A program made the position numbers and the translations under genes. A DNA stretch of 64,000 nucleotides from Asparagopsis taxiformis (Eukaryota; Rhodophyta; Florideophyceae; Bonnemaisoniales; Bonnemaisoniaceae). Positions 30,345-41,243 of the stretch are shown here, piece after piece (the stretch's first letter is position 1; every line of letters starts with the position of its first letter). Under the pieces are notes generated by a model. That model was not told the DNA's origin and ran no database searches. It saw nothing but the letters and a program-made list of their open reading frames with translations. The stretch covers positions 1 through 64,000 of the forward strand of contig JALQPE010000582.1 of NCBI GenBank assembly GCA_030407315.1, read 5' to 3'.

Positions 30345-30440
30345 GATCAAGGCCTGGATCGAACCCTCCGAGGGTCTTCGATGGATAGGACAGGTAGTGG
30401 AAGGCTTTTAAGCCTGTGACCAAGCGGCTATTGATTGGTT
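30345..30440 (-). repeat. Possible tRNA-derived SINE fragment
   Basis: The reverse strand has an A-box-like TAGCCGCTTGGT followed by a B-box-like GGGTTCGATCC at pol III spacing. The acceptor and T stems do not pair well, so this is not called a tRNA gene. Confidence 0.3.
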
Positions 30441-30624
30441 GGAGGAAGGAAATTACAGAGGAAATATAGCTGAGTACGGTGCTCGCGATAGCAGTTAGGT
30501 TAAAGTCAAATATGTTTTTCGATTATTTTTCGTACGGAAATGGCTTCGAAAAGACGATGGAGAGCATCGTCATGAAGGAGAGGATTCTTTCTGCTTGTTA
30601 GAATCGGTTTAGAGGAGATAGCTA

Positions 30625-31690
30625 ATGCATTACTGGCCAGCCCAGAACTTGTAGAATTTCGGGCAGGAAAAAATTGCAAAATTTTATCGATTTAGGCGGT
30701 CGAAAGTGCCGTACGGCACACCCCCATCTCAAAAACATGTTCACATGTGCATGTTTTTGAGAATAGCCCAAATTTTAATTCAAATCAAGGTGTCTAATTT
30801 GGCCAGAACGGCCCCAGGCACCGGCCGCCGCCCCGAGTGGGGTTGTCACTGGCTTCTGTAGGCACTAACTGTAAGGCTAAATGGCGTCTGACGAAGGGTC
30901 AATTTCAGGCTCAATACGCCAGGGACAGGTCTTGGTCCTTGTTCCATCATGGTCCCGCCTCACTCTCTCACGACCAACCTGAAATGGACGTCCGGTGGAT
31001 GTCCAGCTCGATTGCACTGCTGGCCAGCCCAGAAATTCTAAAATTTCGGGCAGAAAAAAATTGTAAAAAATCATCGATTTGGGCGGGTCGATTGTGCCGT
31101 ACGGCACACCCCCATCTCAAAAACATGTTCACATGTGCATGTTTTTGAGAATAGCCCAAATTTTAATTCAAATCAGGGTGTCTAATTTGGCCACAACGGC
31201 CCCAGGAACCGGAGCCGCCGCCCCGAGCGGGGTCATCACTGGCTTCTGTAAGCACTAACTGTAAGGCTAAATGGCGCCGAAAGATGGGTCGATTCCAGGC
31301 TTCAAGCCTAAGTTATGCTAGGTACGCATCTTCTTCCGTGTTTCATAATGGTCCCGCCTTACTCCCTCAACACAAACACTACTCACCCATCACGTTACTC
31401 ATATTCCGTGCACTTTATATTAGTAGTGATCCCGCCTGCTTAGTTACTGCAATGCGTGGATGTAGGCAGCACACGATCAACCTGAAATGGACGTCCGGTG
31501 GATGTCCAGCTCGATTGCACTGCTGGCCAGCCCAGAAATTCTAAAATTTCGGGCACAAAAAATCTTGCAAAAATCAACGATTTGGGCGGGTCGATTGTGC
31601 CGTACGGCACACCCCCATCTCAAAAACATGTTCACATGTGCATGTTTTTGAGAATAGCCCAAATTTTAACTCAAATCAGGGTGTTCCCCG
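30625..31690 (+). repeat. Cluster of three dispersed hairpin repeats
   Basis: Copies near 30,625-30,830, 30,985-31,250 and 31,480-31,690, in one orientation. Each contains ATGGACGTCCGGTGGATGT (absent in the first), CTGGCCAGCCCAGAA, the 16-bp palindrome TGTGCCGTACGGCACA, and a 12+12-nt stem CTCAAAAACATG / CATGTTTTTGAG with a 10-nt loop (for example 30,728-30,761). Linker sequence (CTTCTGTAAGCACTAACTGTAAGG) repeats as well. Open frames here are repeat artefacts. 31,691-32,027 shows no gene other than upstream sequence of the next ORF. Confidence 0.9.
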
Positions 31691-32027
31691 GATAAAGGGG
31701 TGCTCGCAGCCGCCCCAAAAGCCGCCTAGCTTGACAGCTGTAATTTTAACACATTACACATCAAGGACACTGCCTGCTTCACGCCACCTCGTCAGGTTTC
31801 GAGAGCCCGACTCGGGCCCGTTCCGAACGGACACTCACATCTCGATTGCCTGTCTTGCATTCCAGCGGTCACGATAGGTGTGTACCTAACAAAATTTCGG
31901 TTGTATTGTGTTATTATTTCCAGCGATTGGCGTTCACGACCATTCTTCAAGCAACGTGAAACCTACCATCCACATCACTCGAATACGTCAACGTCAACCA
32001 TCTCTTTTACTTTCCAACTCAACAATC

Positions 32028-32852
32028 ATGGCGGATACGCATTTCAGCAGTTTGTTTTCAACGGTTTGCGGCGATCAAGTGAGCGCGTCAGCGGAGTCGC
32101 GCGGACTCAAGCGCGGCGTCGATGTCGACTTGTTTGCGGACGTGGACGGTGCGGCTGTGCATATTGGGACGGCTTCGGTGAGCACTGCTGGTGGCGATGT
32201 TGGCCTTCCGCGCACGCTGCACAACCACAAGCTGCCGGAAACCGACGAGGCCGACTATATCGTCGTGCGCAACATTGCGACTAAGGACAAGTTCAAGGAC
32301 CTCCCGTTCCCGTACATGTTTGATGGCGCCGAGGGACCGCCGGAGACGATGGGTGGAGCATACGCCGCGGCGTTTTACCCTTGGGATACTCGGATGATGC
32401 GCCCCGCTGCGGAGGATGGCTCTAGCGACATTCGTACCCCTGCTGCAGCGTCAAACTTCAACGCAGCGACGAACCAGGCCAGCTCGGGACGGATGCCCAG
32501 TACCGGTCCAGCAGGCGAAATCACTGGTTCGGGGGGTACGAAGCATCCAGCACGCTCCGTCCCGGTTTCGGGAGGCACGAAGCGCCCTGCTCGCTCTGCA
32601 AGACCCTCCAGTGGAGGTACGAAGCACCCTGCTCGCTCCAACGTCACCGAAGCTACTACGCAGGACGTAACCGAGGTGGACGACGAACCAGAGGTGGCGG
32701 AAAGCATTCGTGAGCAGCAGGGGACGCAAATTACGGTGCCCAAGTTTGTGACGTCGGATTACGTCGGAGAAGGAGCGACTGTGCTGGTGAGGCAGCTAGT
32801 GGAACCGGCCGTGACCCTTCGGGATGTGAAAGAAGACCACGTGGAGCCCTAG
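32028..32852 (+). CDS. GC-rich ORF of ~274 residues with SGGTK(H/R)PARS repeats, unknown
   Basis: The frame is open from 31,908. The ATG at 32,028 (context CAATCATGG, protein start MADTHFSSLF) is the more likely start. Base composition is clearly more GC-rich than the surroundings. The protein has no motif I recognise. It contains three copies of SGGTK-x-PARS around its middle, Ala/Ser/Thr-rich stretches, and a C-terminus rich in Val and acidic residues. There is no membrane segment. It stands alone between repeat clusters and no partner gene is apparent. It could be a host gene or cargo of an unrecognised element. The composition suggests a different origin from its neighbours. Confidence 0.55.
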   Translation: MADTHFSSLFSTVCGDQVSASAESRGLKRGVDVDLFADVDGAAVHIGTASVSTAGGDVGLPRTLHNHKLPETDEADYIVVRNIATKDKFKDLPFPYMFDGAEGPPETMGGAYAAAFYPWDTRMMRPAAEDGSSDIRTPAAASNFNAATNQASSGRMPSTGPAGEITGSGGTKHPARSVPVSGGTKRPARSARPSSGGTKHPARSNVTEATTQDVTEVDDEPEVAESIREQQGTQITVPKFVTSDYVGEGATVLVRQLVEPAVTLRDVKEDHVEP

Positions 32853-33532
32853 TGGACATTTGCGAGTGGAGATGGAGGATTGATAGATGATCATAGGAGT
32901 CTAATAAATCTTGATGTAGGAGTATTTTAAGAGGATAGCGAAACTTTCTAGTGACCTCAGAGAGAGATCCACGTGTCCTCCACTTGTACCCGACTATCCT
33001 CTAGCTGTCATACGCTTGTGCTCCAGTGAACACACTTTTGACCCCCTTTCATGTCGCTGTATTGAAACAAAAAAAATTTGGAAAAAACAGAGGATCTGGA
33101 TTTCTCATTTGATTTCATTGGCTCAATTGCGTGAGGAATGTGCCGTTGGCACGTCGTATTCGAAAGAAATTTATCATAACAGTGACATTTTTTATCATCC
33201 GCGACGTGACAGTTAAACATAGTATCGTGACAGTCACAGAGGTGTGACGATCGGGACGCAATCAGAAATGACGAGACATCATCTCGTTGTTTTGTAACCC
33301 GCAGCTTCCAGTAGTTCAGAGTTGTAAATATTTCGTGGAACTCATGAATGGGAACACATTCCAGTCATGACCTTATTTCGGGTCGAGAGCCGCATGATGC
33401 GTGGGGAAGATGGTACTAACTCAGGGGGGTTTTCAATCTGCTTCACGTAAATAATCACCAAACCAGCCCATCAGAAAAAGTAGACTGAACTAGATATGTG
33501 AATCGCCATCCTTTCATTCGTGAAGGGATTAT
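32853..33532. other. Intergenic, nothing recognised
   Basis: No supported ORF, repeat or RNA gene. It holds short GTGACAGT-type repeats near 33,180-33,240. It separates the 314-codon ORF from the 3' end of the second transposase. Confidence 0.4.
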
Positions 33533-36500
33533 TCATTTCATTCCTTGTAACGTTCGGTTGATTCCATCCGGGGAGCACTTCTCCGCGTCCAAAAGCTGAT
33601 GAATTCTTCTAAAGGGATCCATTATGTAATACCTCTCCTCAAACTTTTCTGCGATCACGTGTTGGACAATTCCTTGTCGTGTTCTTGCAATTTTTGGCAC
33701 AGAATGAATCAAAACCCCAACAATATTGAGCAGAACTGATGGGTCCTCAACAGTTGGTGAAGAGAACATATTCGATCCCGCGTTCACTCGATACACTTGA
33801 TCCCACCTTGTCCTCTTCAGCCCTGACACCCAGTCAGCGAGAATCAAATCATGTGTAGAGATTCCAGAGGAAAGATGAAACGTATATCTCAAGATGCGAA
33901 GGATTCTCCCATAGTACACTGAAATAGAATTATTGTCACCATCAACTTTGAACTGCGCAGAAATGAAGTAGTCAGGCCGGATATCACCAGAGCAATGCCG
34001 CTTGGACTCCTTCGCGCCGTACTTCTCCCACCCATTTCCGGAATGGTTCTCTAAAGAACCAAAGGATAATATCCTGTCTTGTTTTGTTGCTTCATGTGCC
34101 TCTGTTGATGTCAGATTAGCCGTTTTCATAATGTATTCACACAAAAGGCGTCTTAGGTTTAGGTGTGGATGAGAAAGCTCTGAAAGAAAGTGTTCCCCAT
34201 CTGGGAATAGTAGCTTCCGGTCCTCATCACTTTTCTGTTCCTCAGGGGCAGTGAAAGGCTCTGAAAAGAAGAGCTTGTAGCTCTCCAGTAGTTTCTCCCC
34301 TTCAAATATAGATTCTGCAGCTAGATTGGTTGCATTAAGCCTTTTCTTGATAAACCCAATGTAGCGCTCTACCCAGAACTGACTGTAGATCACCGGTGGT
34401 CCGCATGCTTCAACACAGTCCCTTAGATGCAATATCTGATGAAGTGTTGATTTGCACAACCCAACTCTCCTTGGATCGTATCCAAAATAATTTTTTTCGA
34501 AGTTCTTCAGGAAGGAAATTGCAGATTCATGGAGGCGCCCAACGTCCTCCTTCGAAAGACTTGCCCGAGAACACAGCTCGACAACGTTGCTGAAGCACCA
34601 CAATCCATCCATAAGACGGCTCGGTAGGTGTCCTTCCATCAATATTGGTGCGTAAATCACTGCAAAATCTTTGCACTGTGTTGCTTTCCACGATGAGTAC
34701 CACGAGGAATCTAATGGTACAGACCCGAAAGCCCTTTCACAAGTTCCTGATCCAATGTTCGCGAATTCCTTGTCTATCATTTCCCATTGATGAGCAGAAA
34801 GGACAAATTCCGCTGTACTGAAACCCGATCTCTGGATGTGGACACTGTCCCCCTTCCATATTGACATTAGATCCTTGATGAGGTTTAGAAATAGGTGCAT
34901 AGTATCAATAGGGAAAGAAGAAAACGGAAAAACAGTGTCAAGTTCCATAACACTTGTCTTCCTCTTAATGCCAGTTTCCACATTGATCTTGCGTTTCTGC
35001 GCAGATGTCATGCACGGATTTTCTAACGATTCCCATGTACCATTCACGGACTCTTCTGATCTGCAGTCCAAATTTTCGGGATCATAAAGCCGTTCGTATT
35101 TCGATCTCTTACCATTGGATACTCTTATCTTCGAAGGGAAGTAGTAGTGATTTGAACCGCTTAGGCGAAAGCCGACAATCTCGCAGAAGCGACACGGACA
35201 CTTTCCGTTAGATCCTGTAAGTCCGGCAAGTTTAGCTACTGCTGGAGAGTCTCCAGTAACCCATAAAACATGCACACGGACCTTTCGTACTGATCCATCC
35301 CAGAATTTGATCGGCGTTCCTCCGTTGCGATTGATTTTGGATACCTCTTCCAAAAGTGGTTGAAGGAAAGTGTGCAGTAGAACAGGCTCCTTCGGGCCCT
35401 TTATGACTCCCAAAGGTATAACATTCCACATGAGGAATCTCATCTGCGGTGGGAGGTTATGGACAAGAGCGACAATTGGCCAACAGTCATATTTCCTGTT
35501 TCCATAAGGTTGGAATCCATCACATGATAGGGAAATGAAAATATCGTTTTCTATCATGTCATCACCACCTAGAGATGATACAATTTTCTTGAACAACCAT
35601 CCACTGAAAAAGTCATCAATGTATTCCTCACCATCCGCTGACTTGGACTTCTTTCTCCTCTCCATGTAATCATATAGTACCTTACATGTGTTTTCATTTT
35701 GGACCCAAGCTCGAATTCGAGGTAGAAGAGGGAGATAATCAAACGAAGTTATCTCGGAAAATTCATCCCTTTCAAGGCAAACAATGCATCCGCTGAAACT
35801 TCCCGGTGACTCCGAAATCATAACTCCACCATCGTTTAATTCGATGTCAGCTTTGTTGAGAAGCATGTGTCCTCTACAAGTTAGATAGGAAATCGGGAGG
35901 AGATTAGAATACTTTGCCATGTTTCGACGTATCGTTTTCCATGACTTGTACGATGAAGAGATATTTTCGAGTACAGTGTCCATCACGGTTGCTGGAAGAG
36001 AGAACTTGACACCAAAGTACACCCATTTCTTATTCGAGTCACACCACGATTTGAATCTCACACGGTTAAAGGCTCTTGTAGAGAAATTGTTAGTTTCGTT
36101 CTGATGATTTTCTGTCTGTTCCATTTCGAGAACTTCATCTTCTTGGGATATAGGGATTGTAGTTAACGGATCTTGAACATCTTGCAGTGCACAGCTCGGG
36201 TCTGCGAGAAGAGAACTCATCTTTTCAAGCGCTTCTTCGGTGGAAGACTCAAACATAAAGGAGGAATCAGAATCCCCTTCGAAACTACTAGAACCAGGTC
36301 TGCCAAAATCATGACGTTCTGACTCGACATCCGCTTCGTCTCCACTGCAACCTACGTCCTCGTATTGTTCCATATGATTTCCGCCGTTGTTTTCGTCATA
36401 TACATCCGTTTCTATACTGCGTAGCCTCTTTGCCTTCATATTTTCGAGCAATCTTTCCTCTTGTAAACGATAGAAGCGATTAGAAACACTCTGAGAAGCA

Positions 36501-36661
36501 GAAAAGGTATGCCTTGGCCCTCGTGGTAGCTTGGGGAGGCCGAGAGATGTCCTCTTTCTGTTTGATATCGCACGGTGGCGCTTCATTGTGCTTTTGTCTA
36601 CGGGTTTTCCCGGGGGCCGACAACGACATCCATATTCTGCCAAACACACGAATCTGTCCAT
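33533..36661 (-). CDS. Second Tnp2-type (CACTA) DDE transposase
   Basis: An intact 1042-residue ORF with clear Tnp2 features: Asp 381 in SLSCDGFQPYGNRKYDCWP, LVHNLPP, Asp 471 in VTGDSPAVAKLAGL followed by CPCRFC, FPIDTMHLFLNL, and Glu 765 in QFWVERYIGFIKKRL. The N-terminus is basic, followed by an acidic region (~80-150). It is closer to canonical plant/fungal Tnp2 (PF02992) than the 1233-aa transposase. It is divergent from a basic-protein gene (36,959-38,017) across ~297 bp, the usual two-gene plan of a CACTA element. I could not find its terminal inverted repeats, so the boundaries of this second element are undefined. The intact frame suggests recent activity. Confidence 0.88.
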   Translation of the reverse strand: MDRFVCLAEYGCRCRPPGKPVDKSTMKRHRAISNRKRTSLGLPKLPRGPRHTFSASQSVSNRFYRLQEERLLENMKAKRLRSIETDVYDENNGGNHMEQYEDVGCSGDEADVESERHDFGRPGSSSFEGDSDSSFMFESSTEEALEKMSSLLADPSCALQDVQDPLTTIPISQEDEVLEMEQTENHQNETNNFSTRAFNRVRFKSWCDSNKKWVYFGVKFSLPATVMDTVLENISSSYKSWKTIRRNMAKYSNLLPISYLTCRGHMLLNKADIELNDGGVMISESPGSFSGCIVCLERDEFSEITSFDYLPLLPRIRAWVQNENTCKVLYDYMERRKKSKSADGEEYIDDFFSGWLFKKIVSSLGGDDMIENDIFISLSCDGFQPYGNRKYDCWPIVALVHNLPPQMRFLMWNVIPLGVIKGPKEPVLLHTFLQPLLEEVSKINRNGGTPIKFWDGSVRKVRVHVLWVTGDSPAVAKLAGLTGSNGKCPCRFCEIVGFRLSGSNHYYFPSKIRVSNGKRSKYERLYDPENLDCRSEESVNGTWESLENPCMTSAQKRKINVETGIKRKTSVMELDTVFPFSSFPIDTMHLFLNLIKDLMSIWKGDSVHIQRSGFSTAEFVLSAHQWEMIDKEFANIGSGTCERAFGSVPLDSSWYSSWKATQCKDFAVIYAPILMEGHLPSRLMDGLWCFSNVVELCSRASLSKEDVGRLHESAISFLKNFEKNYFGYDPRRVGLCKSTLHQILHLRDCVEACGPPVIYSQFWVERYIGFIKKRLNATNLAAESIFEGEKLLESYKLFFSEPFTAPEEQKSDEDRKLLFPDGEHFLSELSHPHLNLRRLLCEYIMKTANLTSTEAHEATKQDRILSFGSLENHSGNGWEKYGAKESKRHCSGDIRPDYFISAQFKVDGDNNSISVYYGRILRILRYTFHLSSGISTHDLILADWVSGLKRTRWDQVYRVNAGSNMFSSPTVEDPSVLLNIVGVLIHSVPKIARTRQGIVQHVIAEKFEERYYIMDPFRRIHQLLDAEKCSPDGINRTLQGMK

Positions 36662-36924
36662 TTCCGCTTTCCTGTCACAGCGGTGAGTTTCGATGGATGC
36701 AAAGAGTTGCAGAATAGTTAGTGCAGACGCAAATCCACTCCGAGCTATCTACTTTTGAACAGAGATTATGCTTACAGTTTTCCTATGGATATATTCTGTG
36801 ATCCATCGAAGACAGAAGAGTGAGCAATTGTGATACGAAAAAAGGGAAAACGGTAAACTGCACCAATGAATCTCCAAGCGAAACAGTTAGATGGAAAAAG
36901 TTCAATGCTGCGTTGAGCTTGGTC

Positions 36925-36932
36925 TATAAAAG
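36925..36932 (+). promoter_or_regulatory. TATA box of the basic-protein gene
   Basis: TATAAAAG 27 bp upstream of the ATG at 36,959, which would give a very short leader. Confidence 0.5.
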
Positions 36933-36958
36933 CTAGTATCGTCGCTAGTTGAGGCTTG

Positions 36959-38017
36959 ATGGAGTTCAGGGAATGTAACAAGCTTTCCTCATCCGGCATA
37001 GGATACTACTTCACAGCAAACCCTGTATCAGCAAAAGACAGTGAAAATCAAACAACCATAATGCCTGAAAGAAGAGGAAACCTCTTTCCTATTCCACCAC
37101 CGACTAGGTGCCAAACTGACAGCTTACCTGTTAATGAAAACGGAAAAGGGAAAGATATCTTTCGATTTGTCAATGTTTCTAAGTATCTGTACGAGTTTAT
37201 CACGAAGCATAACGCAAAACATGAAGGAGATGAACTTATGACCTACCAGACGTTCACTGACGATTGCACACATCGCCAGCGCAATACCAGAGCAAAGAAC
37301 ATCATTGCGTCACTATTGAACAAGAACCTCGTCGATGATTTTGGAACCAAGACCTACTGTCAGAGTCTTGCAGAACATCCGCGCGAAATGGAAAACTTAA
37401 TCGAACTTGCCTCTCAAAACACTTCCTTGCATGTATTTTCACAGACTGAAAACCACTGGGCAATTAGAAAGCTCATTGAAGAGAGGATGGCAACAAGGAA
37501 AAGGTCAGCAGAGGGTGCAAGGAAGAGTGGAAGTAGAGAAAGGTCCTGTAACATTCAAGGAAGTATAGGAAATGAGTTGAAAAGGGTCTCAAACTGGGAA
37601 GGTGGTATCAGATCAGGACGTGTTGCCAAAAAGGATGGTAGAAGTGCAGAAGTTGGCCGCTTACGTACGTTCGCTTCTAGATCGAGGAATCGGAAGAACT
37701 CAAGTTCATTGAAGAAGCCGGAGGAGAGAGTGATCAAAAAATGTATCAGAAAGAAACATTATCAGAATTACAAGGATAGTGATTCCTCTGAGTCTGCGAA
37801 TACTTCAAGAACCGGCAGCTCATCTTCTGGAAGCGGATATGGAAGTGAAAAGAGTGAGGAAATATCCGCGAAACCTCTCAAGAGACCTAGAAGTCCTGAG
37901 AAGCGTTCTCAAAAGCATGCAAAAGGAATCAAGAGGAAAACTTACAGGACCAAAGTGAGAAGGGAGAACCACAGGAAAGAAGCGAGCGAGGGTGATCTAG
38001 CCGATCAATCGGATTGA
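36959..38017 (+). CDS. Basic, Arg/Ser-rich accessory protein of the second CACTA element
   Basis: An intact ORF of 352 residues from the ATG at 36,959. The N-terminal half (~70-170) is a compact, possibly DNA-binding domain (FRFVNVSKYLYEFITKHNAK..., then KNIIASLLNKNLVDDF) reminiscent of a helix-turn-helix. From ~175 on it is strongly basic and rich in Arg, Lys and Ser, with several nuclear-localisation-like stretches and a Ser/Gly patch. No enzyme motif is visible. It lies head-to-head with the 1042-aa transposase, so it is probably the TNPA-like partner that binds element ends. That is inference from position and charge. Confidence 0.65.
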   Translation: MEFRECNKLSSSGIGYYFTANPVSAKDSENQTTIMPERRGNLFPIPPPTRCQTDSLPVNENGKGKDIFRFVNVSKYLYEFITKHNAKHEGDELMTYQTFTDDCTHRQRNTRAKNIIASLLNKNLVDDFGTKTYCQSLAEHPREMENLIELASQNTSLHVFSQTENHWAIRKLIEERMATRKRSAEGARKSGSRERSCNIQGSIGNELKRVSNWEGGIRSGRVAKKDGRSAEVGRLRTFASRSRNRKNSSSLKKPEERVIKKCIRKKHYQNYKDSDSSESANTSRTGSSSSGSGYGSEKSEEISAKPLKRPRSPEKRSQKHAKGIKRKTYRTKVRRENHRKEASEGDLADQSD

Positions 38018-39010
38018 AAAGTAAGATAGTTAGCTTACCTGAGTAGATCCAATTGTTCTTCAATTGAATGTGATGCATTAAAGGATATGCGAGCGGACTC
38101 GACAAGTGTGACTTCTCCATCTATCTCTCCCTCAAGCACAGGCTGAAAATGCAAACCTTCCACTCTAGATTATTCCGACTGCTTTTCCCGGAGAGTGCAA
38201 AGAGAGAATGCATAGCTTTAGCCGTTCCACACAATCACCATATGTGAATCTTGTACCGTTGCTGTGGTCTTCTGGTTATACGCAGAATGGACAGCTGTTG
38301 GGAAGTACACCAAATTGCGATGGCGGGAATATTTTTGACGATTTAATTAAAATAGATTATAACATTTAGTTCCAGCTAAAATTGTAAAATTTTCCAAAAT
38401 GCGCTTTTCTACATGAAAAACTACCGGCATTAAGCCGGTAGTGAAGCTAGAGCTACTTTCGCATTCGATTTCGCCCTGGACAATGAACCCCATCTTTGTG
38501 ACGACCATTCCACTCCTCTGCAAGTAGTCCACGCCCAGATTCGAACCCGCTGCCCCACGGTCATCCCAGAGATTTTTACCGGCTTGGCTATTCAACCACA
38601 CGGAGGGTCGTGGGCACATGGGGCCTAGAACGTAATATCAATTGGGAACAATCAATCTAGCCAAATGGGCTTCATTTTGATAGAACTATCTATCTCTTAG
38701 TTCTTTATAATCGAATAGTTCGCAAAGACAGATGCTTTATCATTACGTGTCCGAAACGTGACTTCGTTTCAATTTCCACCGAGCGCCGAGTCGGAGACAT
38801 GAACGCTCAACCTTTCCTGCTCACACTCACTTTATCCCAGTCCCTAGGAGCTAAAGAGCCCCCTCTTACTCCGCTCCGTCGATTAAATGATGCTTCCAGT
38901 GGCACCTCTGACCATTAATGGCTTTGACCAGATGTGTCCTCCAGCATTAGATTTACTAGCAAGTCTAAATTTGCAGATGACTTCAACAAGCCCTCGTTTT
39001 CCCTTGGTAG
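38018..39010. other. Intergenic with possible SINE-like fragment
   Basis: No supported gene. On the reverse strand near 38,530-38,615, an A-box-like TAGCCAAGCCGGT and a B-box-like GGGTTCGAATCT are about 45 bp apart. The T-arm stem is poor, so this may be a tRNA-derived SINE fragment, not a tRNA gene. The remainder is AT-rich. Confidence 0.35.
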
Positions 39011-39785
39011 TTGCTTTCCAGGCGAAGCGTATACTGCTGGCACACTTTCGGAAGATGTTGCCGAGTGTCAAGCTTTTTCAAAAATCTCAGCGGTTCCGAT
39101 TATCCCTTGTTGTACCCTACGATGCAGAGACAAATTCTGGGTACCTTGCTCGACGACGCAAAAGACTTTCGTCGAAACTTTTTCAGTATCGACAGTACCA
39201 CAGATAATTGGGACAAGTTCCATCTGCAACGTTTGCGAAACTTTTTCGTGGACGAAGCCTTTTCAGATTACAGTACAGATGGTCGATTGCTCAATAGCAG
39301 AGTTCCAAACTTGCTTGCTATTTCGAAAAGTGTTCCATTCAAGAGCATCATAGGATCCACATGGATGATCGTCTCGCATGGTTTTGTACAATATTCCGTT
39401 GATTCCGATCTTTCACGTCAATTTATTGTCACCTTGGGGCTCCTACGAGCCTGTGATGACCATTATTTCATTACACTCGCCTACAAAAGTCCGCGCTTCA
39501 AGCCCACAATGATTGGAGGCTATTTGAGAAAAGACTTCTGGCATCATGAAGGCTGCGATCTAGCTCGCATCTGTTGGTCTTGGAAGAAAAGCGGCCTGAT
39601 GGCAATAACCGTTTTCGGAAATGCTCGACTACAGTTTCAGTTTTCATGCAAGAAAATTTGCGCAAACCGATTAGCAACTAATGGATATTATTGACGAGCT
39701 TGCAAGCGACCCCGAGAGACAGAAGCGTGTTCAAACTCAAATCAATGCCATGCTGAAAGAGTCTGGACCGGATTCGAGATAAGGA
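39011..39785 (+). pseudogene. Unrecognised coding remnant
   Basis: A 227-codon frame (possible Met at 39,118) with balanced composition and motifs such as LLDDAKDFRRNFFSIDSTTD and WHHEGCDLARICWSWKK. It is followed, in a shifted frame from 39,680, by MDIIDELASDPERQKRVQTQ to a TAA at ~39,781. Upstream, other frames also look protein-like (38,887-39,207). This pattern suggests a broken gene, but I cannot name the family. 39,786-40,172 contains nothing recognised. Confidence 0.35.
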
Positions 39786-40172
39786 AGGTTATTTGTCCCA
39801 TTTTGAAAAGCTTATTTAACTGTGACTGCTGTTGTAGAAAATTAATGGATGCCGGGCAATGCTCACGACTGGAATGAATATATATGGACGAAGACAGGGG
39901 TGAGCCAATATAATTTGTTGCAAATGTCTACCATCTTGTGTTGCAAGTCCCAAACTGATGGTTCCTGTGATAGTTGTATGAATTTGTAGAAACAGAATGG
40001 ACTAGGAAAGTTCCTGACCCATTTCATGTTCGCATCCCTTGTAAATGTTTTGTTCGCTGCTGTAGTAAAATCGATCGCATTCATTGCACACTGCTAGCTA
40101 ACTTCAGCCAAGTCGGTAGACCATGGAGCATCATAGACATTGAACTATTTCAAGCAGAATAATGTGCTTTCG

Positions 40173-40884
40173 TCACGCAATTTGATCGCTCGCTGTGAGG
40201 CAACGATACAATGCCATCAATTTTTCAGTACCGAGTGATTTCAACGTTCGCTGATTTCTTTCCAAGATCCCGTCCGTTCGCCCTTCCTCGACATACATAT
40301 CTGCCATAGGTGCTCTCAACGAATTAATGATAGCGTACGGAGGGCGTTTGACGAAATTGATTGCATCATGATAGTTCTCTGCATTTCCCCATTGATGGAA
40401 GGGATGAAAGCACACGAGCATGAATTCATCGACAAGATTGTCGTCCTGTTCAACATAGCTCTCGAGATCAAACGACAGGGCATGGAACCTATAAAAGTCA
40501 CCGACGGCAAATTTGGGCAGCACAATAAGTGTTGTCTATACGCTCTCTGCAGAGGATTTAAGCAGGAAATTAATCTCGGATAATACTGTTCTAAACACAC
40601 CGGAATCATAGTCTGCTTGCGGAATGGACACTTGGAACGTGTTTTCGTTTAGAACAGCCTCTGCAAACGGACGGGCAGAGATTCAACCCGCACACTAAGA
40701 CGCGAGCCCATGCAATTGTGCGGGCTTCAACCGATATTGAGCTTTCGATCGCGTCGATGCAGCATCGTGCTGGATGATTTGTGGATGTGAGCGGTGCACA
40801 GGGTCGCAGGGGACATCTGTTGTGGTAGAAAGACATTGGGGATTTGTTAGAAGAAAACCGACGTGGTGAGTGGTTCGGGTGCAT
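40173..40884 (-). pseudogene. DUF1415-family protein, broken
   Basis: Read on the reverse strand it gives a DUF1415 protein: a possible start at 40,884, VCGLNLCP (~40,680), then after a frameshift near 40,670 FAEAVLNENTFQVSIPQ and FRTVLSEINFLLKSSAES. An in-frame TAG follows (40,536-40,538), then TTLIVLPKFAVGDFYRF, FMLVCFHPFHQ, NFVKRPPYAIINSLRAP and ILERNQRTLKSLG. These blocks (GLNLCPFA, TTL-V-P, FHP, RSPYP-like, ERN-RTL) are the family's conserved segments in the right order. The biochemical role of DUF1415 is unknown. One frameshift and one stop over ~700 bp mark recent inactivation. Confidence 0.75.
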
Positions 40885-41243
40885 GTACGCTGAATTATCT
40901 TCATAGCTAAAGAGTTGGCGTAACTCTCTAATATCATCAAACAGTCGATGGTGCCTTGTAATCTTTCAGCATGATGAACTTCGAAATCTAAGATGGCAGG
41001 AGAACATTTATGCCATTCAAACCTACATATTCTGAATTAATCACATTTCCACCTTTATGTCACGTCACGTTTATCATATCCCGTAAGTGCCTTCAACTTT
41101 TTGAATTTGAAATGTCGCGCTCAATACAAATCGAATTTTCGTTTCAATATCTCCCGACCAAGTTTGCAGAGAACTCAACTCACTACTCCTTCACGAGACC
41201 GTCAAGTCGCTTCCTACCCCAAGCTCGAGTACGACGGCACAAC

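Noticed and set aside
31908..32027. Longer N-terminus for the GC-rich ORF from 31,908
   Set aside because: The upstream stretch is low in GC and unlike the rest; the ATG at 32,028 has a better context.
38530..38615. tRNA gene
   Set aside because: A- and B-box-like motifs are present, but the T stem and acceptor stem do not pair; kept only as a possible SINE fragment.
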